From the NCBI RefSeq assembly GCF_000379685.1, contig NZ_KB903252.1:206-64205 (forward strand): a DNA stretch of 64,000 nt, read 5' to 3'. Source of the stretch: Catelliglobosispora koreensis DSM 44566 (lineage in GTDB: Bacteria > Actinomycetota > Actinomycetes > Mycobacteriales > Micromonosporaceae). Positions 1 to 7,830 of this stretch are shown here, piece by piece. Position numbers and translations under genes: made by a program. The notes below the pieces were generated by a model. That model was not told where the DNA came from. It saw only the letters and a program-made list of their open reading frames with translations, and made no database searches. Every line of letters begins with the position of its first letter. Positions within the stretch are counted from its first letter, which is position 1.

Positions 1-1
1 C

Positions 2-163
2 CTAAACAACAGCGTCCTCATCTGCGGCTTCCACCACCGACTCCTACACCACAACGAATGGCACGTCACCATCACCAACAACGGCCACCCCGAATTCACC
101 CCACCGGCATGGCCCGACCCCAGCCAAACCCCACAACGCAACCTCTACCACCGAAGAACGTGA
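2..163 (+). CDS. HNH endonuclease (DUF222 type), C-terminal fragment
   Basis: The open frame enters from the left edge and ends with TGA at 161-163, giving the last 53 residues. It reads CGFHHRLLHH, then NEWHV, NGHPEF, PAWPDP and TPQRN. This is the usual end of actinobacterial DUF222/HNH endonuclease proteins, with the CxxHHxxxH part of the HNH site and a PPxWxDPxxxPxRN tail. The DUF222 domain and the first half of the nuclease would lie outside the window. These genes are multicopy in actinobacteria and are often treated as mobile. No terminator is seen before the convergent globin gene. Confidence 0.8.
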   Translation, partial: LNNSVLICGFHHRLLHHNEWHVTITNNGHPEFTPPAWPDPSQTPQRNLYHRRT

Positions 164-186
164 TCATTGCCTCGCGCGCACCACGG

Positions 187-636
187 TTATGCGGTCTGGA
201 GTCCGTCCCACGACCAGTGTGGAATAGCTAGCCTGTCTGGAACGTCATCTTCGGAATCGGGATAACGCCCCATGGTTTCCGTTGTGGCCCAAGCGAAGTA
301 GTCGTAGAGCACCTGCCGCAGCGGTTCCTGCGTTAGCCCGACATCCTCCAATGCCTGCTCAAAGCAGTTGATCGCCCTCTGATCCATGTCGTCGTCCTGC
401 CCGTTGCCGCTGTGCATCCGGACGACCGAGGTCTCATCTCCGTACTTGGCTGTGTATTCAGCGGGTCCACCGAGCGCCTCTGCCAGATATGCCGCGAGCC
501 GTTCAGTGTGCTCCGGATCAAACCCTTGGCTGAACGCGTGACTGACCACCGGATCGTCCATCACTCGTTCATGCCATGCCTCCGCCAGGCGAGTCAAACC
601 GTCCTTGCCGCCCGCCGCTTCATACACGCTCTTCAT
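187..636 (-). CDS. Truncated haemoglobin-like (group II) protein
   Basis: This 149-residue protein has the short globin pattern YEAAGGKDGLTRLAEAWHERV near its start, an early H/Y-rich helix E region (EYTAKYGDET), and a C-terminal PHWSWDGL segment. The Trp near the end is typical of group II (GlbO-type) globins. Family members bind haem and handle O2, NO or peroxide in the cytoplasm. The proximal His cannot be fixed with certainty from reading alone, and the central part is more acidic than usual (GQDDDMDQR). It may therefore be a divergent globin. It is read singly and is followed on the same strand by the fragment-bearing left edge. Confidence 0.75.
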   Translation of the reverse strand: MKSVYEAAGGKDGLTRLAEAWHERVMDDPVVSHAFSQGFDPEHTERLAAYLAEALGGPAEYTAKYGDETSVVRMHSGNGQDDDMDQRAINCFEQALEDVGLTQEPLRQVLYDYFAWATTETMGRYPDSEDDVPDRLAIPHWSWDGLQTA

Positions 637-654
637 TGCCTCAGCATGCCAGAT

Positions 655-688
655 GCCCGGCTGGGCTGTGAGTTCAGCCCAGCCGGGC
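655..688. terminator. Strong hairpin between globin and FN3 genes
   Basis: A perfect 13-bp inverted repeat (655-667 with 676-688) encloses an 8-nt loop. It lies just past the stop of the minus-strand fibronectin gene and just before the globin start. No T-run follows in either direction, so it is a stem-only terminator or a structured 5' leader of the globin mRNA. Confidence 0.6.
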
Positions 689-701
689 GCGCGGCAGACT
701 A

Positions 702-1721
702 CTAGACGCAGCTAGTTGTCCAGCTGTTGACGATGGTGAACGAATTGCTTGGGGCGCTTGCGTTGCCTGCGGGGTCTACGGCCACGAGAGTGACGACGTT
801 GACACCGGGGACTTCGGTGTAGGCGATGGCGTTGAAGCCGCCGGTGAACACCTCGTTGATGACTCCGTTGACGCGCACTTCGTACTCGATGGAGTTTTGC
901 GGGGTGTTGCTGTCGGTCGATGGGGTCCACCACAGCCAGATTTCTTCGGGGCAAGCCCCGGTGCCGCCGTCGTGCAGGCGGGTGATCACGGGCGTGGTGG
1001 GGCCGGCTGTGTCGGAGGACGCGTCGGTGGTGACGGTGACCGTGTTGCTGAGGGCGGATATGTTGCCGCCGCCGTCTATGGCACGGACCGCGATGGTGTA
1101 GGTCGTAGCTGGATCGAGCTGGCGAACCCACACCTTGTGCGGTGACGTTATCGGGAGTCCCTGCGGTCGGGTGTCGTCCACGTTGGGGTTCACGACGCCG
1201 TTGACAAGGACCTCGTAACGCAAGGGGCCGAAGTCATCGGTGGAGTTGACCCAGGTGATGAGCACCTTTGAGGCGGTGACACCGTCTACGGGAAAGCCGT
1301 GGAGGCTGTCCGTTAAGGCGAGGTTGGCGGGCGCGCCTGGGGCCACGACGTCGGGTTGTGTCGTGACGTTGAGGATGTTGCTGGGCAACGACCAGTTCAT
1401 GCCGTCCCACGCCTGAACGCGGAAGGCGTACGTGGTGCCCGGGTGCAGGTTGTTGTAGGTGGCGGTGGTGCCCGGGTGATTCACGTAGATCACTGACAGT
1501 CCGGGTGCCCAGACGCCATAGAACACGACCTGACGGTTGTCTGTGGACGTGTTCCACGCGAGGCTCACGCTTGTCTGCGTCACGTTGGTGGTGCGCAGAT
1601 TACCAGGGATGGTCGGTGGCTGCGTGTCACGCGGCGGTACCGGCGGTTTCGCCACTGCCTGGCTAGCCGAAACCAGTACTAATAGGGTCGCCGCAGCAAC
1701 GACTTTGACGGAGAGAGGCAT
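702..1721 (-). CDS. Secreted protein with three fibronectin type III domains
   Basis: This 339-residue protein starts with a Sec-type signal peptide (MPLSVKVVAAATLLVLVSAS, cleavage after AVAK or nearby) and a Pro-rich linker. Three FN3 modules follow at about 35-125, 130-235 and 240-335. The repeated features are DTQPPTIPGNL or similar starts, the SVSLAWN / KVLITWV tryptophan strand, and TTYAFRVQAWD / TTYTIAVRAID strands. Such modules usually link or present catalytic or binding domains on actinobacterial exoenzymes, but no catalytic domain is attached here. It is probably an extracellular adhesion or binding protein of unknown ligand. The last module contains a Cys pair (GACPEE and the terminal SCV). 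Confidence 0.85.
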   Translation of the reverse strand: MPLSVKVVAAATLLVLVSASQAVAKPPVPPRDTQPPTIPGNLRTTNVTQTSVSLAWNTSTDNRQVVFYGVWAPGLSVIYVNHPGTTATYNNLHPGTTYAFRVQAWDGMNWSLPSNILNVTTQPDVVAPGAPANLALTDSLHGFPVDGVTASKVLITWVNSTDDFGPLRYEVLVNGVVNPNVDDTRPQGLPITSPHKVWVRQLDPATTYTIAVRAIDGGGNISALSNTVTVTTDASSDTAGPTTPVITRLHDGGTGACPEEIWLWWTPSTDSNTPQNSIEYEVRVNGVINEVFTGGFNAIAYTEVPGVNVVTLVAVDPAGNASAPSNSFTIVNSWTTSCV

Positions 1722-1753
1722 GTTCTACGGCACGCACATCGAGCACTGTCGGT

Positions 1754-2893
1754 TCACGACGGCAGCGCGTTAACTTCATGTTCGATTCGGTCTAGCTCGG
1801 CTAGCGCTTCTGACGCGTCGGGCAGTGCGACGTGAGTGTTGATGAGCACGTCCACGAGAGCCGAGACGAAGACGCCCGCGAGACGGTCTCCGTGTCTGGC
1901 ATTGAGACTGTCCAAAGTGGCCAGGATCTGAGCAAGGATCCGGGCACGCCTGGGCCATCCGGTGGAGGGCGGCAGCCGATACTCCTCGGCTAAGGCCGCG
2001 GCTTTCGTGACGAAGGAACGAGGAAACAAAGGCATTGCCTTCGTGATCTCGCGGTTTACGGCACTGCCCAGGCCGTGTGCGACCTGTTCTGCGGCCTCCT
2101 CCGACGGCGAGGGTAGATAGAGCGAAAGCCAACGGGACGCCAGTGGCCGCAGGTAATTCGTTTCCCATTGCCGCACATCGTCGTCATATGCCATCAGCAC
2201 ACCGGCTCGTGTGCCGGTTACCAGGTTCAGGTCGCCGGCAACCCATTGGTGCAGCATCTCCGGAGCCTCGCGGAGATAGGCGGTGATTTCCTGGCGCGCC
2301 TCGTCCTCGGCCAGGCTCAACTGCGCTTGCCATGCGAGCTGCGGTTCAGCGGGGCGAGCAAGGCTGGACGCCCGCAAGCGCGAGACGATCTCACGCAAAC
2401 GTGCCGCGCCGGCTGTGCCAGCGGCTAGGGCCTCCAGGGCTTCGACGTTGCCCAGGTCGCGGGCGGCTTCCTCAATCCGGGCCATGAGGCGGCGCAGCTC
2501 AGATCCGGGGCTGGCAGGTGTGGCCAGGCGCAGGCGCAGGCTTGTCACGAACTTGGCCGAGGGTAGGCCGCCGCCGGTCACGTCTTCATAGTCCAGGTCG
2601 TGCACGATGATCGGCCGCCGGCAGGGAGCAAGCAGCAGCGGGAGGATCGGCTTGGCGAGTTCGTCGGCGAAACTGATTTCGCGCCGAACCCATTTCGATC
2701 CGGCAGAGGCTGGCGTGAGCACAGGCACGAACGCGGAGCACTGTGAAATCTGAGTTTCCAGGACTTCGGCGAAGCGATCGCCGGTGGCGATGGCATCGTC
2801 AACCCATACGACCAAGTCATGGCCGCGCAGGAACAGCACCAGCTCTCTGACGTAGTCCGCGTCCTGGCGGCTGTAGCTGATGAAGACGCTCAC
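1754..2893 (-). CDS. TIR-domain protein
   Basis: This 379-residue protein opens with a clear TIR domain over about residues 1-130: FISYSRQDADY (box 1), the VVWVDD strand, GDRF, SAFVPVLTPA, and SKWVRREISFA holding the conserved Glu found in NAD-consuming TIR enzymes. The remaining 250 residues are mostly helical and match no domain I recognise. TIR proteins in bacteria often cleave NAD+ in defence or signal through their partner domains. No partner sensor is adjacent, so a defence role is only a possibility. Start: GTG at 2893, with a TAGAGT hexamer 6 nt upstream (2900-2905) and no Shine-Dalgarno, so the mRNA is probably leaderless. Confidence 0.82.
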   Translation of the reverse strand: MSVFISYSRQDADYVRELVLFLRGHDLVVWVDDAIATGDRFAEVLETQISQCSAFVPVLTPASAGSKWVRREISFADELAKPILPLLLAPCRRPIIVHDLDYEDVTGGGLPSAKFVTSLRLRLATPASPGSELRRLMARIEEAARDLGNVEALEALAAGTAGAARLREIVSRLRASSLARPAEPQLAWQAQLSLAEDEARQEITAYLREAPEMLHQWVAGDLNLVTGTRAGVLMAYDDDVRQWETNYLRPLASRWLSLYLPSPSEEAAEQVAHGLGSAVNREITKAMPLFPRSFVTKAAALAEEYRLPPSTGWPRRARILAQILATLDSLNARHGDRLAGVFVSALVDVLINTHVALPDASEALAELDRIEHEVNALPS

Positions 2894-2919
2894 GCCAGCA
2901 CTCTACTTTGGACGAAATA

Positions 2920-2949
2920 TCCGCCGCCGGCCAAAGAGCCAGCGGCGGA
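2920..2949. terminator. Hairpin after the ABC importer operon
   Basis: An 8-bp perfect inverted repeat (TCCGCCGC at 2920-2927, GCGGCGGA at 2942-2949) lies directly past the ATPase stop codon. It is the only stem between this operon and the TIR gene. There is no T-run. Confidence 0.5.
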
Positions 2950-2956
2950 ACACCAC

Positions 2957-3727
2957 CTAATGACTCGCGTTTGAGCCCAGCAAAGATCGAATCTCACTGG
3001 CCAGCTGATCAAAGTGTGGGTCGGACATGATCTGCGCGTAGTGCCGTTCCTTGGGCAGATTCACGTCGAAGGTGCGGATGATGCGGCCTGGGCGCGGGCT
3101 CATCACCTCTACCCGCGTGCCGAGGAAGACGGCCTCGGCGATCGAGTGGGTAACGAGCATGATCGTGGTGCCGGTTTCGCGCCAGATGCGGTTGAGTTCT
3201 TCGTTCAGGCCTTCACGCGTTAGGGCGTCGAGGGCACCGAACGGTTCGTCCATCAGCAACACCCGTGGCGAGTGCAGCAGCGCACGGCACAACGCCACGC
3301 GTTGCTGCATGCCACCGGAAAGCTCGTGGGGCAAAGCGTCTTCGAAGCCGGTGAGTCCCGTGAGCTCGATCAGATCACGGGCGCGGCGTGTGGCCGCGGC
3401 ACGATCCATCTTGCGGATTTCGGCTTGCAGCATGATGTTTTTCAGCACGCCGCGCCATTCGAGCAGCGCGGCGCGCTGAAAGACGAACCCGATTTCCTTC
3501 TGCGGGCCAGAAACCGCTTGGCCCATCAGGGAAACCGTGCCGCTGGTCGGTTTGACCAGGCCCGCGACGATCTTCAGTAGCGTGGACTTGCCACAGCCAG
3601 ACGGGCCAACGATCGTGACGAGTTCACCGGGCTCAACGGAAATGGTGACATCAGTGACCGCCACGACCGCCGACCGCTTGGACTGAAACCGGACGACCAG
3701 GTCATTGACCTCAACGGCAGTGCTCAT
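2957..3727 (-). CDS. ABC importer ATPase (SsuB/TauB/ThiZ-like)
   Basis: This 256-residue nucleotide-binding subunit has Walker A GPSGCGKST at about 40, the Q-loop FQRAALLEW, signature LSGGMQQRV, Walker B VLLMDEPFGALD and switch His in VTHSIAEA. The order and spacing are those of the nitrate/sulfonate/taurine and pyrimidine-precursor importer ATPases. It starts 6 nt after the substrate-binding protein gene and closes a three-gene operon (permease, binding protein, ATPase). It would power uptake through the 4726-5505 permease at the inner face of the membrane. Confidence 0.92.
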   Translation of the reverse strand: MSTAVEVNDLVVRFQSKRSAVVAVTDVTISVEPGELVTIVGPSGCGKSTLLKIVAGLVKPTSGTVSLMGQAVSGPQKEIGFVFQRAALLEWRGVLKNIMLQAEIRKMDRAAATRRARDLIELTGLTGFEDALPHELSGGMQQRVALCRALLHSPRVLLMDEPFGALDALTREGLNEELNRIWRETGTTIMLVTHSIAEAVFLGTRVEVMSPRPGRIIRTFDVNLPKERHYAQIMSDPHFDQLASEIRSLLGSNASH

Positions 3728-3733
3728 GCTTGG

Positions 3734-4714
3734 TTACCCTTTACCCGCGTAGCTGCTGTCCCAGTATTTCGCTGGCGCACCAGCGTCTTTCAGCTCGGCG
3801 TACTGCGACATCAAACCGATGGTTTCCGTCCACTTGGCTTCGGTGTTCACGCCAGGGCTGCCTTGCAATAGTGGTACGGCGAGCGTGAGTTGCTTGACGA
3901 GCACGTTCTTCGGCGGCTCTTGCTCGGCCAAGGCGACCATCGCGTCAGCGGCGGCGTCGATGTTCTTGGACGCCTCTGCCCACGACTTCTGTGTGGCCCG
4001 GACGAATGCCTTCACCATCTCGGGGTCCTTCGCCAGCGTGGCGTCGTTGACCACGAGACCGGTGCCGAGCATGTTCATGCCGTGGTCGGCGAAAAGCAGG
4101 TAACTGACCTTCTTGCCGGTCGTGTTCTCGATCGTTGGTGCCTGGTCGTGGAAGAAGCCCATGATGGCGTCCACTTTGCCTTCGGTGAGCGCGGCGATCT
4201 TTCCGGCCGCGTCCACGTTCACGACCCGGACGTCGCTTGGCTGCATGCCATTGGCTTTCAGCCAGGCGGGGAATGTCGCGTACATAGCGTCTCCCGGAGT
4301 ACCCCCAACGGTTTTGCCTTTGAGGTCTTCGGGTTTGGTGATGCCTTTGTCGGCAAGGAACTCGATAGAAGCCGGGCCCTTCTGCAGGAACACGCCCAGG
4401 CTCTTGACCTTCATGCCTGACGCGATGCCTTTGAGCAGAGGCGGCGTGTCGGCCCAGCCGAAGTCGGTTTGGCTCTGTGCCACAGCTTGGATCGTCTTGC
4501 CCGACCCACCGCCGGGCTGAATCTTCAGGTCGATTCCCTCGTCTGAGAAGAAACCCTTCTGCAGCCCGTAGTAAAACGGGGCATGCTCACCATAGGGCAC
4601 CCAGTTGAGGGTCAGCGTAACGCTCTTCTTTTCGCCTGGCGCGGTTGGTTCGGCGGTGTCACCGCAAGCGGCGAGCGACCCCAATACCAAGGCGAGAGCT
4701 AGTATCCGTCGCAC
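3734..4714 (-). CDS. ABC importer substrate-binding lipoprotein (NMT1/THI5-like)
   Basis: The mature protein is anchored at the lipobox LAAC (Cys about residue 17). It then has the type II binding-protein pattern of the NMT1/THI5 and SsuA group: LNWVPYGEHAPFYYGLQKGFF, PGGGSGKTIQAVA, PEDLKGKTVGGTPGDA. This group captures pyrimidine precursors, sulfonates, taurine, riboflavin or similar small acids. The exact ligand cannot be read from sequence. I prefer GTG at 4714, because GGAG lies 5 nt before it and the signal peptide then begins MRRILALAL. A GTG two codons upstream (4720) is possible. The gene lies 11 nt after the permease gene. Confidence 0.88.
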   Translation of the reverse strand: MRRILALALVLGSLAACGDTAEPTAPGEKKSVTLTLNWVPYGEHAPFYYGLQKGFFSDEGIDLKIQPGGGSGKTIQAVAQSQTDFGWADTPPLLKGIASGMKVKSLGVFLQKGPASIEFLADKGITKPEDLKGKTVGGTPGDAMYATFPAWLKANGMQPSDVRVVNVDAAGKIAALTEGKVDAIMGFFHDQAPTIENTTGKKVSYLLFADHGMNMLGTGLVVNDATLAKDPEMVKAFVRATQKSWAEASKNIDAAADAMVALAEQEPPKNVLVKQLTLAVPLLQGSPGVNTEAKWTETIGLMSQYAELKDAGAPAKYWDSSYAGKG

Positions 4715-4725
4715 ATTCACTCCAT

Positions 4726-5505
4726 TTAGGACGTCGTGAGAGGAACCCCGGAACGCCTGCTGGCATGCCAGGGAATGAGCAGTGCCTCGGCCACCTCCAC
4801 GAGGATGAACAAGACGATGCCAATCGCCGACATAAGAAATAGGTCCGCGAAAAGCATTGGTGCATCGAGGTTTCCGTTGGCGACCAGAAGGACGTAACCG
4901 AGTCCTTCGGTGGCGCCGACGAATTCACCCACGACCGCGCCGACTACGGCGAGGGTGACCGCGACCTTGAGCCCAGCCATCAGATGTGGCAAGGCATTCG
5001 GGAAGCGAATTTTGCGGAAGGTTTGCCAGGGGCTGGCTCCCATCGTTGACGACAGGTCCAGCAGCTCCGGATCGGTTGACCGCAGCCCCGCGACACCTGA
5101 GATGACGACGGGGAAGAAAGCGATCAGCACGGCCAGAATGATTTTTGGCGTGAGCCCGAATCCGAACCACACGATCAGCAGCGGTGCGATCGCTATCTTC
5201 GGAATCACCTGAGCGAAAAGCACAATCGGGTAAAGCGCCTTCTCCATCGTGCGGGAGTAGGCGATGAGCACCGCTGTGCCGAGCCCGATGAGCCCCGCGA
5301 GGACGAAACCGACGACGGTTTCCCACAGCGTGACCAGACTATTGCGCATCAGGAAATCCCATTGCCCGGTCATGGTTTCCCAGACCTGGGAAGGCGTGGG
5401 GACGAGATAGTTGGGCACGTATTCCTGGGCGGCGACGAACCACCACCCCGCGAACACGATGGCCAGCACCAGGACGGGCCGCCACCAAGCCTCAAGTTTC
5501 TTCAT
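4726..5505 (-). CDS. ABC importer permease (SsuC/ThiX-like)
   Basis: This 259-residue polytopic protein (about 6 segments) has the binding-protein-dependent permease EAA loop at about residues 145-175 (GASPWQTFRKIRFPNALPHL), the docking site for the ATPase. It is the first gene of the importer operon. Upstream is a clear promoter, TTGTCA (5600-5605) and TACTGT (5577-5582) with a 17-nt spacer on the minus strand. A LacI-type operator at 5559-5572 would cover the transcription start, so uptake is predicted to be repressed by the nearby LacI protein. Confidence 0.9.
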   Translation of the reverse strand: MKKLEAWWRPVLVLAIVFAGWWFVAAQEYVPNYLVPTPSQVWETMTGQWDFLMRNSLVTLWETVVGFVLAGLIGLGTAVLIAYSRTMEKALYPIVLFAQVIPKIAIAPLLIVWFGFGLTPKIILAVLIAFFPVVISGVAGLRSTDPELLDLSSTMGASPWQTFRKIRFPNALPHLMAGLKVAVTLAVVGAVVGEFVGATEGLGYVLLVANGNLDAPMLFADLFLMSAIGIVLFILVEVAEALLIPWHASRRSGVPLTTS

Positions 5506-5558
5506 TGGACAATCACCGCGTTGATCCTCCAGAACGTACTGAACGTGAGATCGACCGA

Positions 5559-5572
5559 GGCAAGCGCTTTCC
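5559..5572. promoter_or_regulatory. LacI-type operator, ABC importer promoter
   Basis: GGCAAGCGCTTTCC is a near-palindrome centred on CG. It begins 4 bp downstream of the TACTGT -10 hexamer on the minus strand, so it should span +1. It matches the other three operator-like sites of this locus (6761, 11271, 11360), and the CG-centred palindrome is the usual LacI-family form. Confidence 0.72.
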
Positions 5573-5576
5573 CGGC

Positions 5577-5605
5577 ACAGTAGGGCGTGCTGACTGCCAT
5601 GACAA
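5577..5605 (-). promoter_or_regulatory. Promoter of the ABC importer operon
   Basis: Minus-strand TTGTCA (5600-5605), 17-nt spacer, TACTGT (5577-5582). The long leader to the ATG at 5505 contains the operator at 5559-5572. Confidence 0.6.
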
Positions 5606-5608
5606 GAC

Positions 5609-6400
5609 CTAATTGGAAACAGACAGGAAACGATCTATCAAGTACGTGTTCAGAAGGCCACACATGCCGCGGCGATTCGTCTCCGTAGGCTCTAGCAGCT
5701 CAAACACGTCAGCTTCGGAAAGATGTGGTGCCCGGCCAGCAGCAAGGTCGTCTATGTGGCTTCCCGTCGCCCGAGCAGCCCGAAGCGCGCCCTGCTGCCA
5801 ACGATCACGCCACACGTCGATCTGTGGGGCGACCAGTTTCACCGCGGCCGCGTGGAACTGGCGCAGCGGTGCGAAGTCACCGTCCACTGCGGAATCACGC
5901 AAGCGCTCGAAACCCTGCACGGCTAATTCCCGGCGCACCAACGCTGGCGCGAGATAGTCATCGAGCGGGCACGCTCCCACAGCAGAACCCGTGCCTGGCA
6001 ACTGATCGCGCTCGGCCTGCCCCTCCGGGCCCGGCCAGCGCCCAAGCGTGGCCGGAGGCAGGGCAGCTGCCTTGGCGTAAGCTTCGGTTGTGGCCAAGTG
6101 CTCCGGTGGGAAGGTCAGCACAGCGTCACCGGCTTCGGGTAGGCCGCTGTTTTGCATGAGCACGACCAGTTTCAGCTCGCCCTCGTTGACGAGGCGGTGG
6201 ATCGTGCCCGGTGGGAACCACACCACTGCTCCGGTTTGGAGCGGCGTTTCCTGGTACCCCCTGAGAGTTAGGGTTTGCACCATGCCAGAGCCGGAGATGA
6301 CCACATAGGCCTCGGTGCACGCCAGATGCATATGCGGCGAACCACTTGCGGGATAGACGGTCAGGTGTGACAGGCCAACGCCGCCCGGAAGATCACTCAT
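5609..6400 (-). CDS. Cupin-domain protein with C-terminal helical region
   Basis: Residues about 1-105 form a cupin barrel: the first motif includes GSPHMHLACTEAYVVISGSG with metal-type His/Glu ligands, and the second is WFPPGTIHRLVNEG. The remaining 150 residues are helical and of unknown function. I chose the ATG at 6400 because it overlaps the TGA of the upstream cupin gene by 8 nt, indicating translational coupling. A start at 6436 would lie deep inside that gene. A metal-dependent isomerase, dioxygenase or sensor role is possible. The substrate is likely shared with the importer encoded downstream. Confidence 0.8.
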   Translation of the reverse strand: MSDLPGGVGLSHLTVYPASGSPHMHLACTEAYVVISGSGMVQTLTLRGYQETPLQTGAVVWFPPGTIHRLVNEGELKLVVLMQNSGLPEAGDAVLTFPPEHLATTEAYAKAAALPPATLGRWPGPEGQAERDQLPGTGSAVGACPLDDYLAPALVRRELAVQGFERLRDSAVDGDFAPLRQFHAAAVKLVAPQIDVWRDRWQQGALRAARATGSHIDDLAAGRAPHLSEADVFELLEPTETNRRGMCGLLNTYLIDRFLSVSN

Positions 6401-6737
6401 CGAAATACTCGTCTGCGTCGTTAGCTGCCGGAACACAAATGATCAGCGCCTCCAGCTCGCCGATCGCGCGGTGGCGGCAACCCGGCTTGATGAGGAACGC
6501 CGACTTGGGTTTAGCGGGGTGCCGCACACCATCGAGCTCGATTTCACCCTCACCGGCGAGGATGACATAGATCTCGGTCGTAACTTTGTGATAGTGCGTC
6601 ACCGCTTTGTCCACATGCAGCAGATGCACACTGGCTACGCCGCCGGATTCTTCGACGAAGGCGCGCCTGGTCACCCCGCATGAGCATCGCTTGGGCTCGA
6701 TCTGTTCGAGCTGGGTGACGGCAGAGAGGCCGGTCAT
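6393..6737 (-). CDS. Small single-domain cupin
   Basis: This 114-residue single cupin has motif 1 THYHKVTTEIYVILAGEGE (two His and Glu) and motif 2 FLIKPGCRHRAIGE (His). The start at 6737 is set by GGAGG about 9 nt upstream; longer frames run into the regulator's promoter. It heads a two-gene cupin unit that is divergent from the LacI regulator, with a LacI-type site between them. N-terminal Cys-x-Cys (RCSCGV) is unusual for the fold and might bind metal or be incidental. Confidence 0.82.
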   Translation of the reverse strand: MTGLSAVTQLEQIEPKRCSCGVTRRAFVEESGGVASVHLLHVDKAVTHYHKVTTEIYVILAGEGEIELDGVRHPAKPKSAFLIKPGCRHRAIGELEALIICVPAANDADEYFDE

Positions 6738-6741
6738 TTTC

Positions 6742-6816
6742 GGTGCCCTCCAAGATGGACGGAAAGGGCTTTCCCTTAGATACTCAGACGCTAGCAGCGA
6801 TGAAGGGGAGGGCACC
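6742..6816. promoter_or_regulatory. Divergent cupin/lacI control region with LacI-type operator
   Basis: The operator-like palindrome GGAAAGGGCTTTCC lies at 6761-6774, the third member of the site family and the only one with GG instead of CG at its centre. It is flanked by a 10-bp perfect inverted repeat (GGTGCCCTCC 6742-6751, GGAGGGCACC 6807-6816). Each arm of that repeat contains the Shine-Dalgarno of one of the divergent genes. On the minus strand TATCTA (about 6776-6781) could be the -10 of the cupin unit. The layout suggests autoregulation of lacI. Confidence 0.65.
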
Positions 6817-7830
6817 ATGGCAACGCTTGCCGATGTCGCTAAGAAGGCGCGGGTGTCCCCAGCGACCGCGTCGCGCATCATCAGTGGCAGCAATAAGCGT
6901 GTGACCGATCAGCTGCGGGCACGCGTGCTCGCGGCGGTCGAGGAGCTGCAATATGTGCCTAACGCCAACGCACAATCGCTGGCGCGCATGCAGCGCAGCG
7001 CGATCGGCGTGATCGTGCATGACGTGTCTGACCCCTACTTCGCCGAAATAACCCGTGGACTGCAACGGATCGCGACCGAGAACGGGCGTTTGGTCATCAT
7101 CTGCAACAGTTATCGCGACCCTGAGCGGGAGCTTGAATATGTCGAGCTGCTCCGGGCACACCAAGCTGCGGCCATCATCCTGGCCGGATCGGGTTATCAC
7201 GACAACCAGTTCGCCAAGTCGCTGAGCCAGAAACTGGACGTTTACGAGCGCTCCGGCGGCCGGGTGACCGTGATCGGCCGCCATCAGCACGCCACCGACG
7301 CCGTCATGCCCGCCAACGAATCCGGCGGCTACCTGGCCGCGTCAGAGCTGTTTCGCCTGGGGCACAAGCACGTCGGTGTGATCGCCGGACCGAAGGCGCT
7401 GACGACCACCACAGACCGGCTAGCGGGCCTTCGCCGCGCGGCGAAGGACTCTGGGCGCCGTCTGATGAGGACGGTCTACGCCGAGTTCGACCGCGACAGC
7501 GGCGCCGAGGCTGCTGCTGAGTTGATGGACAGTTATCCCAACCTCACCGCCATCGCGGCGCTCAATGACTCGATGGCCATCGGTGCCATGGCATTGCTGC
7601 GCCAGCGCGGGATCAGCGTCCCGCAACGAGTCAGTGTCATCGGCTTTGATGACATGCCCATCGCCCGCGACGTCACACCCGCACTGACAACGATTCGTTT
7701 GCCCCTGTCCGACATCGGGGCGACGGCCATGAAGCTCGCCCTGGAGAGCGGTCAGCGTGACCGTCCACCGCGGATCGTCGAAATCAGTTGTGAGGTGGTG
7801 CGGCGCGAAAGCACCGCACCACCCGCTTAA
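6817..7830 (+). CDS. LacI-family transcriptional regulator
   Basis: This 337-residue protein has an N-terminal LacI helix-turn-helix (TLADVAKKARVSPATASRIISG, with the hinge helix region ANAQSLARMQ at 45-60), then a periplasmic-binding-protein-like ligand domain (IGVIVHDVSDPYFAEI, GFDDMPIARDVTPALTTI). Start at ATG 6817, with AAGGGGAGG just upstream. Four related palindromes at the promoters of its neighbours suggest it controls the ABC importer, the cupins, itself, the big secreted protein and the NCS1-like permease. A sugar or nucleoside-like inducer is plausible from the family; the ligand is unknown. Confidence 0.93.
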   Translation: MATLADVAKKARVSPATASRIISGSNKRVTDQLRARVLAAVEELQYVPNANAQSLARMQRSAIGVIVHDVSDPYFAEITRGLQRIATENGRLVIICNSYRDPERELEYVELLRAHQAAAIILAGSGYHDNQFAKSLSQKLDVYERSGGRVTVIGRHQHATDAVMPANESGGYLAASELFRLGHKHVGVIAGPKALTTTTDRLAGLRRAAKDSGRRLMRTVYAEFDRDSGAEAAAELMDSYPNLTAIAALNDSMAIGAMALLRQRGISVPQRVSVIGFDDMPIARDVTPALTTIRLPLSDIGATAMKLALESGQRDRPPRIVEISCEVVRRESTAPPA

